Part shown: positions 58,073 through 64,000 of the stretch, piece by piece
Layout: every line of letters begins with the position of its first letter
Numbering within the stretch: position 1 is the first letter of the stretch
Origin: Aldrovandia affinis
Lineage: Eukaryota; Chordata; Actinopteri; Notacanthiformes; Halosauridae
Reading direction: 5' to 3'
Length of the DNA stretch: 64,000 nucleotides
NCBI GenBank assembly: GCA_029706075.1
Contig: JAINUG010000197.1
Span: 434,001 to 498,000, forward strand
Made by a program: the position numbers and the translations under genes
Notes under the pieces: generated by a model
Seen by the model: the letters and a program-made list of their open reading frames with translations, nothing else
Database searches by the model: none
What the model was told of the DNA's origin: nothing

Positions 58073-59110
58073 GGGGGTAGACAAAATAATGGGAGCATCA
58101 AATTAAAAACTGTATGACATGTGTTTTGAAGTAACTGAATCGCAATTAAAAAGGAGCCTACACGTGTTTCGTCAACACTTTAATATGTGAGCAACATGAG
58201 AGATCTAACAAAATTTGAAATAGGTCAAATAGTTGGTGCCCGAATTGCAGGTGTGTCAGCCACCAAAACAAATCAAATCATGACCGCATACGCCAAACAA
58301 GGAAAATCCGCATCAGGAAAGAGGAACAGTTGTCGCAAGTCAAAACGTACCATCAGGGATGGATGGACACTCACAGATTGCTAAAAACCACAAAACAACA
58401 GCCTCAAAAGTTACCACAGAACAGTCTACACTTCCGTGACTCAGTCTCTACAAAAACTGTTTGTCATGAGCTTCTATCAAGGCTGATATTCATGGTAGGG
58501 TTGCCATTCGAAAACTTCCTGTAACCGAGGTCAATGTGCAATAACACATAACTTGGTTTAATGAGCACAAAACCTGGAGTAGTGGAGTAAAGTAATATGG
58601 TCTGATGAGTCTTCTACTTATTTTCCTACATCTGGACGGGTTTATGTTTGGAGAAAGCCAAAGGAAGCCTTCAACCTGCAATGCCTGTTTCCAACTGGTA
58701 AACGTGGTGGGTCTGTTATGTTATGGGCAGCCATATCTTAGGAGTTATTGTGTCCGATTATTACTCTGCATGGTAGAAATACAGCCAAGGAATACAAAGC
58801 CATTTTAGGCAACCAGGTGCACCCTATGGTGCAAACATTGTTTCCTCAAGATGTTCCATATTCCAAGACAATAATGATACACACTGATAGATGTATTCAA
58901 GAGTGGTTTGATGAACACCAGGATGAAGTCAAACACCTTCAATGGCCTCCCCATCACCCGATCTCGACATCATTGAACCTTTATGAGAAGATCTGGAACA
59001 CAGTGTGGTGGAGATTTTGTCATCTTTTGAAGAACTGAGTACTTTTCTTGAAGAATGGTGCAATATTCCACTAAACAGTTCAAACCTTGTATAACAGCAT
59101 TCCAAGAAGG
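58073..59110 (+). mobile_element. Tc1/mariner-type relic
   Basis: The left end reads caggggGTAGACAAAATAAT-like sequence. At 58187 the transposase start MSNMRDLTKFEIGQIVGARI is readable, with the second helix-turn-helix part diverged. Later fragments include VYSSKTIMIHTD-like (58850) and EVKHLQWPPHHP (58930), the region of the second and third catalytic residues. A right end was not found. Confidence 0.75.
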
Positions 59111-59154
59111 ACTGAAGCTGTTTCAATGTACCTATTTGTATCTAGGATTTTCTC

Positions 59155-59260
59155 TTTACTTCCAAAATGGAGCACCCAATCATATTGTTTAGGCCTGTCA
59201 TTGCTGCAATGTCCATAAATTGAGGAGAACAGAGACAAGCATGCACTCTCCAGTGCCAGC
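59155..59260 (-). mobile_element. SINE family 'A' fragment
   Basis: It has cttccaaaatggagcaccca followed by aattgaggagaacagagaca, matching the tail half of the copies at 6571 and 11905. Confidence 0.5.
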
Positions 59261-60454
59261 TTGGTCTGGAATTCAGGGATGGTCTGTATGAAATCTTCCC
59301 TGAATGTGAGATTTCTTGTGTTGCTGTTGATGCAGGGGAAGACTTTGCCCAAAAGGGGGCAGTAGAGGTTTAGAGGAGATGTGAGTTCTGCCTTGGCTGC
59401 TTTCCTCTGGCACAGCGGTAAAGAAAGTATAAAAGATTTCTGAGAGGGTGGAGAGGGGAGGGGATCATCAAGGTTGACAGAGGTCAATTTATCACAAAGA
59501 AATACAGTGCAGTATTTTAATATAATAATACTTTTTTCTTGTTTCTTCCCTACTTTTACCTACTTCTTATCTATTTCACTAAACATCACAGAGAGACAAG
59601 GGGTAGAGACAAAGGAAAGTGGGAAATGCTCCACGGTCATGGAACACCATACAAAAACAAATGAAGCTAGAGAATCTAGTATCCCTGTCACAGTTAAAAA
59701 CAGCATAAATACCTGTTTCTTGCAGAACTGTGACTGATTTTAGATTATCCATGTGTGTTAGCATAAATTGTACATGTTTAATTGTATGTATGAATTGTAT
59801 GCATGCACACGTGTATTGTTCACAGGAGAGTTTGTTTTAGCATTTTGTGACATTATAGACCACAATAGATCACAAAGAAAGGTGAAGTGAAAGGGTGGAA
59901 TTCGACAGGAGAACTGTAATGCATAAGTTTGTATTGCTCAGAATTCATAGTAGTGACAATTGGCCAGTAAATGACGATGTGGTGTGATTGCCCTTATACA
60001 TTGCTTGCCAAGTGATTAACTTGACTAGTGCAACTTAAAGCATGAAAGAAACTTGTAGATTATAAAATACCAATTTTGTTTTGGAACAAACACGAAACAT
60101 TAAACTTTATTTGTTGCACTGTAAGCCTAATAACGTGGATAAACGAATAAGAATTATGTTTTTAAAACAGCTGTCATTTTGTGAATCAGTAAAGGTATAC
60201 GAATGCTTCATGTGACATAACTTCATAAATTCATAATTTATTACGAATGTGCTGTTAATCACTAGTGAAGCATATGTACTGAAATGCTGAGAAATATTAA
60301 GTTAAAGAGTCAATTATCCAAAAAAATTCTGTAGCCTATATAATGCGGCCAGGAGGTCTGGTCCTACAGTTAAGCAGCACTTTGGAACATACGACTTTGA
60401 TTGATGTCATCGTTTATTAATTTCAGATGATGCATGAATGTGTAGGGTGTCCCA
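59261..60454. other. Intergenic unique sequence
   Basis: No gene or repeat recognised. Confidence 0.45.
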
Positions 60455-60535
60455 TTTCATTTTACATTTCCATTTTAAGCATTTGCAAGATGCTCTTATC
60501 CAGAGCAACTTACAAGATGTGCATTAATACATGGT
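60455..60535 (-). mobile_element. L2 3' tail fragment
   Basis: It has aagcatttgcaagatgctct, the hairpin ctcttatccagag, then gatgtgcattaatacatggt as in the other L2 3' ends. Confidence 0.8.
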
Positions 60536-60965
60536 CCTTCCACCGCCTCTCTGTGCTGCTCATTTCCTCATCCTCATCTAGCCATGTCTCCTCCCTGTGT
60601 GGGAAATAGTCACTATCTCTCATGTAGTGCTGTGTGGGTGGAAAATAGACACTGGCTCCTGGACAAGCACATTGGAGGAGTGCACATGTTTGAGCTGCAG
60701 TGTTCTTGTGTAGGCTGCAGCTAGCACTGCAGTGACTTGAGAGGCACAATTTGGGCCAATTTCAAATTTGGCAGAAAAAAAGGGAGGGGGTGTTCACAAT
60801 ACCAAATTATTATTACTACTATTTCAGATATAACTGGTCCGATTTGTACAGGTCCCCATTCCAAAAGGTGTTCCAGTGCCCTATAGGTTCTGCTCATAAT
60901 TGTTGCTAATTCCACAAATGTATCCTGCAGAACCTCAGACATATCTTTACCTGTGTAATCGGCTC
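60536..60965. other. Intergenic sequence, nothing recognised
   Basis: No gene or repeat ends were found. Confidence 0.4.
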
Positions 60966-61474
60966 TAGAGCGGGCCATTCAGCCCATCTAGGCTCGTCAT
61001 GTCCTAATCTAAAGAGTATCTAGTACTGCATCTAGCCTGAACTTAAATAGCCCAACTGTTTCTGCCTCTACTACCTGACCTGGCAAGCTGTTCCAGGCAT
61101 TGACAACTCTCTGTGTAAATAAAAACGTCCTAATATCTGTGCGGGATTTGCCTTTAACTCATTTACACATGTGGCCTCTTGTTCTGTTAACCAAACTTAT
61201 CTTAAATATCTTTGGTAGTTCACTTTGTTAATCCCTTTTAGGAATGTAAAAACCTCAATCAAATACCCCCCAAGTCTCTGTTTGCTAAGCTTAAATAGAT
61301 TGAGTGCCTTAAGTCTATCTTTGTAACTTTTACCTTTCATATCAGGTACCAATTTAGTTGCCCTTCTTTGAACTTTTTCAAGAGCTTCTATAGTGTGGTG
61401 CCCAGAACTGCACACAGTACTCTAAGTGAGGTCTGACAAAGGCATTATATAACATTAATATAACCTTGTGGAAG
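60966..61474 (-). mobile_element. CR1-type LINE, C-terminal ORF2 and 3' end
   Basis: The minus strand encodes EKVQRRATKLVPDMKGKSY and LKALNLFKLSKQRLGGYLIE in one frame, then FTQRVVNAWNSLPGQVVEA-like sequence. This is the typical C-terminal end of CR1-like reverse transcriptases. The 3' end matches 47346-47428. It abuts the LTR of the next element. Confidence 0.8.
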
Positions 61475-61475
61475 G

Positions 61476-61932
61476 TGTTGGTCTCGGCAGCTAATCAGGG
61501 CGATTAGTGGCCACGCCTACTGGCAGAGCCACCAAGGTCAAGGTAATTGCCAAGGTTTGGCAATTATACCTGTGTGCTTAAAACTGCTCTGCTCTCTTCA
61601 GTAGGTGGCTGGAACCAGGGAGGAGAAGGCGTGAGAGACCACGGAGAGAGAGCGAATGAGAAAGAAAGTAAACGGGAACTGTAAAGTTTCCGGTTAGTTT
61701 ATAATAGTTCGGTTTTTGTTTTCGAGTTTATTGTTTGGTGACCCGAACCCGTGAGGGCGACGGACAAATTAGTTTTTGTTTTAGTTAAAGCTCACGGTCT
61801 CGTTCTCTGCCCATGTCGGGAATCAGAGAACTTCCCTGATTAAAATAAAAATCTGGTCCGTGGACCGGGAAAATCCACTCCATCTCCAGACTGCTCTATT
61901 CCCGTCCAAGGATTGTCACGTGGCGTGTGACA
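61476..61932 (+). mobile_element. 5' LTR of Gmr1-type Ty3/gypsy element
   Basis: It starts TGTTGG (an alternative start is TGTGG at 61467) and ends GTGTGACA directly before the primer binding site. A poly(A) signal AATAAA lies at 61844-61849. The 3' 90 bp match the solo fragment at 35500-35612. Confidence 0.8.
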
Positions 61933-61933
61933 A

Positions 61934-61950
61934 TGGTGCCGAAACCCGGG
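61934..61950 (+). other. Primer binding site, tRNA-Phe
   Basis: TGGTGCCGAAACCCGGG is complementary over 17 bases to the 3' end of vertebrate tRNA-Phe (CCCGGGTTTCGGCACCA). It lies one base after the LTR, as expected. Confidence 0.88.
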
Positions 61951-61974
61951 TTCAGAGCAGCACCACTGGACGAC

Positions 61975-63012
61975 ATGGAGAGCCCACTCTCCCAGGTGAT
62001 CGCGCATCTAGCTGCCATGCAGAAGGCTCAACAGCGCGCTCTCGTCCACTCCAGGAAGACCAACAAGAGGCGCTGCGGGCCATCACAGCTACCCAGGCAG
62101 CGGACAGCGCTGCAATAGTGGAGCTGTTGAACAGCAGGCAGGCGCCCCCCTCTTCCATCCTGGTCCGGTCCGAAATCTGGATGCAGAAGATGGGACTGGA
62201 CGATGACCCGGAGGCATTCGTGGAGCTCTTTGAGAGAACAGCCACAGCATGCGGATGGCCGGTGGCGCAATGGGCATTACGGCTCCTCCCGCTGCTATCC
62301 GGGGAGAGCCAGATAGCAGCTGGCAGTGTGCCGGCCGTTGCCGTGGCTGACTACCCGACCCTCTGTGCTGCCACCATCTTGGAGAGAGTGGGGTTAAAGC
62401 CGGAGGGACACCGCAGAAGACTCCGCGATCTGCGCTTCGCAGACGTCGGACATCCATTCGCCTACGCCCAACAGCTCCTCGACTCCTGCCGGCCGTGGCT
62501 GCAACCAGAAGTCCGCACCGTGGATGAAATTGTGCAAGAGGTGGCATTGGAGCAGTTCACCTCAGGGCTCCCGAAAGGGACCTCTGACTGGCTCCGATGC
62601 CACCAACCCGCCAATCTGGCTGCAGGCGTCCAGCTGGCGGAGAATCACCTGGCGGTCAGTGGGGATACGGGGAGAATTCCCCAGAGAGCTGGAGGGCTGA
62701 AAAGCCCATTTTACAGCCTCCACCCCAACGTCCCTATTCCCCATCTTCTCCAGTCCCTTCCCAGTCCGATACCCAGCCCCAACCTGGGCCCACACCGCCC
62801 TCCCCGAACCTCATCCCGAACCCATAACCCCCCCGAGACCACGCCTTTAATCGTCCTAACCTCTCTGTTCCAGGTCACCCAGGGTCGGCACGGACGGCAG
62901 GGCAGGACTGTTGGCAGTGTGGGCATCCTGGTCGAGACTGCCCCTTAATGGATGTGAACATCACCGGACGTCCTGCTGTCCAGCACTCCTCCCCCGAACC
63001 AGCAGTGTCGTT
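61975..63012 (+). pseudogene. Retrotransposon gag with SCAN-like region, frameshifted
   Basis: The likely start is ATG at 61975 (MESPLSQVIAHLAAMQKAQQ). The frame changes near 62045-62060, giving EDQQEALRAITATQAADSAA and then a capsid-like region. At about 62405-62640 the sequence LRDLRFADVGHPFAYAQQLL, then RPWLQPEVRTVDEIVQEVAL and EQFTSGLPKGTSDWLR, resembles the SCAN domain, which derives from Gmr1-like gag. A second frame change occurs near 62660-62700. A stop is at 62825. A zinc-knuckle-like CWQCGHPGRDC lies at 62909-62941. It is not functional in this copy. Confidence 0.85.
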
Positions 63013-63016
63013 TTAA

Positions 63017-64000
63017 TTACCCGTAAGAATCAAAGGGGAAACAATCCAGGCGCTGTTGGACACGGGTTGTTGTCGCACCCTCGTGCATCAGCGTCTGGTT
63101 CAACCATTGGTCAAGCTCACAGAGGTGGCGATAAGGTGCGTACACGGGGATGTACACTACTATCCAACCACCCAAATTGAATTTTATATTGGGGGAAAAA
63201 AGTATAGCATGGTGGCAGGGGTTACTCCCCGCACCCCCCTTCCACTGATTTTGGGACACGATTTAGGGATATGGTTAGAAAGGAGATTGCGGAAGGGGCC
63301 CGACAAAAACGGGTGTGTTCGCTATCGTCTTGTGGCAACTGGGGGGGAGGACGTCACAGATAACGATGACTCAGGGGAGGGACCATCGGCTCTCTCTCCG
63401 CAACAACCCGAGGTGACGGAAAGGCTGCTTCGGGGAAACGGGGGCGAGGGTGGCGGGCTTCCCCGACTCACCAGAGTGACTGATTTCTCCCTCGAACAGT
63501 CGCAGGACGAAACGCTCAGTCGAGTAGCTGACCAAGTGATTAAGATTGATGGCCAGCTGCTTAACCCAGAGCAGGTGGTGACGTACCCCTATTTTTGTAT
63601 TTTACAGGATAGATTATTGCGTGTGTTGGGACGCCTATACAGGAGAGGAAAATCCACGGTTATTACTGCCCAAAAGCCGTCGGGAAATGGTTTTCCAGGC
63701 GGCTCATAGCAATCCCATGGCGGGTCATTTAGGACAGGATAAGACACTATTCCGGATAATGGCTTGATTCTATTGGCCGGGCATTCAAGGTAATGTCCGT
63801 CGGTGGTGTACGGCGTGCCCTGAATGCCAAAAAGTAAACCCAGCGTCAATTCCGAAAGCTCCATTGCACCTATTGCCTTTAATAGGGGTCCCGTTCGAAA
63901 GAATTGGAATGGACCTTATCGAGCCATTTGATTGGAGTGCCAAAGGGTACCACTTTGTATTAGTTATCGTAGACTATGCAACGCGATACCCTGAGGCTGT
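63017..64000 (+). pseudogene. Gmr1-type pol: protease then integrase, truncated by window end
   Basis: After a stop at 63014, the frame reads IKGETIQALLDTGCCRTLVH, with the aspartic protease DTG at 63059-63067. It continues through GVTPRTPLPLILGHDLGIWL. A spacer follows, then, after a frameshift between about 63610 and 63680, the integrase. This has an HHCC-type zinc region (AHSNPMAGHLGQDKTLF ... CTACPECQKVN), an internal TGA at 63765-63767, and the core start GMDLIEPFDW with the first catalytic Asp at 63912. No reverse transcriptase lies between protease and integrase. This order is known from Gmr1 elements, so reverse transcriptase and RNase H are expected beyond the window. Confidence 0.85.

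Noticed and set aside
61860-62948. A single 362-codon gag open frame starting in the LTR
   Set aside because: The start at 61860 lies upstream of the primer site. The likely start is 61975 in another frame, and the end of this frame is out of register with the zinc knuckle. It is a chance-extended pseudogene frame.

Overview
This is a gene-dense-looking but mostly intronic window from a vertebrate nuclear genome, almost certainly a ray-finned fish. The evidence is one long multi-exon gene with GT-AG introns whose exons splice in frame, set among typical teleost repeats: many decayed Tc1-like transposons, hAT elements and hAT-like MITEs, L2-clade LINEs, tRNA-derived SINEs carrying the L2 tail, a CR1-type LINE and a Ty3/gypsy element of the Gmr1 type. 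The mix of L2-tailed SINEs and CR1 suggests a non-acanthomorph fish, but this is inference only.

The single host gene is centlein (CNTLN), a centrosomal coiled-coil protein. I can place 24 exons on the + strand from 116 to 54773. They concatenate without a frame break into 1186 residues plus a stop. The N-terminal exons (about 150 residues by comparison with mammals), the promoter and the start codon lie upstream of the window. A poly(A) signal lies at 54966. Exon calls come from reading frame, splice sites and remembered centlein motifs; no alignment was run.

The introns are a nested transposon landscape. Introns 1-6 (201-11249) hold SINEs, two hAT-like MITEs, a long TG tract abutting the exon 5 acceptor, a 35-bp minisatellite, a Tc1 relic and one piggyBac-like element. 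Introns 7-10 (11361-18270) hold minisatellites that multiply donor-like sequences, a duplicated exon-10 end, a split SINE and an L2 fragment. Intron 11 (18372-30228) holds Tc1 relics, one with an hAT inserted in its terminal repeat, a long L2 broken by a SINE and a second piggyBac-like copy, and an hAT with a BED finger. Intron 13 (31641-41350) holds a Gmr1-type LTR piece and two Tc1 elements, one carrying an L2 insertion. The later introns hold hAT, Tc1, SINE and L2 pieces.

Downstream of CNTLN (54774-64000) is intergenic: a solo LTR inside a Tc1 terminal repeat, a SINE, a Tc1/mariner relic, a CR1 fragment, and then a degenerate LTR retrotransposon entering at 61476. That element has a tRNA-Phe primer site, a gag with a SCAN-like region, and protease followed directly by integrase, the Ty1/copia-like order known for Gmr1 elements. 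I see no unknown multi-gene system. The most interesting signals are this retrotransposon, structure-preserving paired changes in repeat hairpins, and tandem duplications that copy splice sites of CNTLN.
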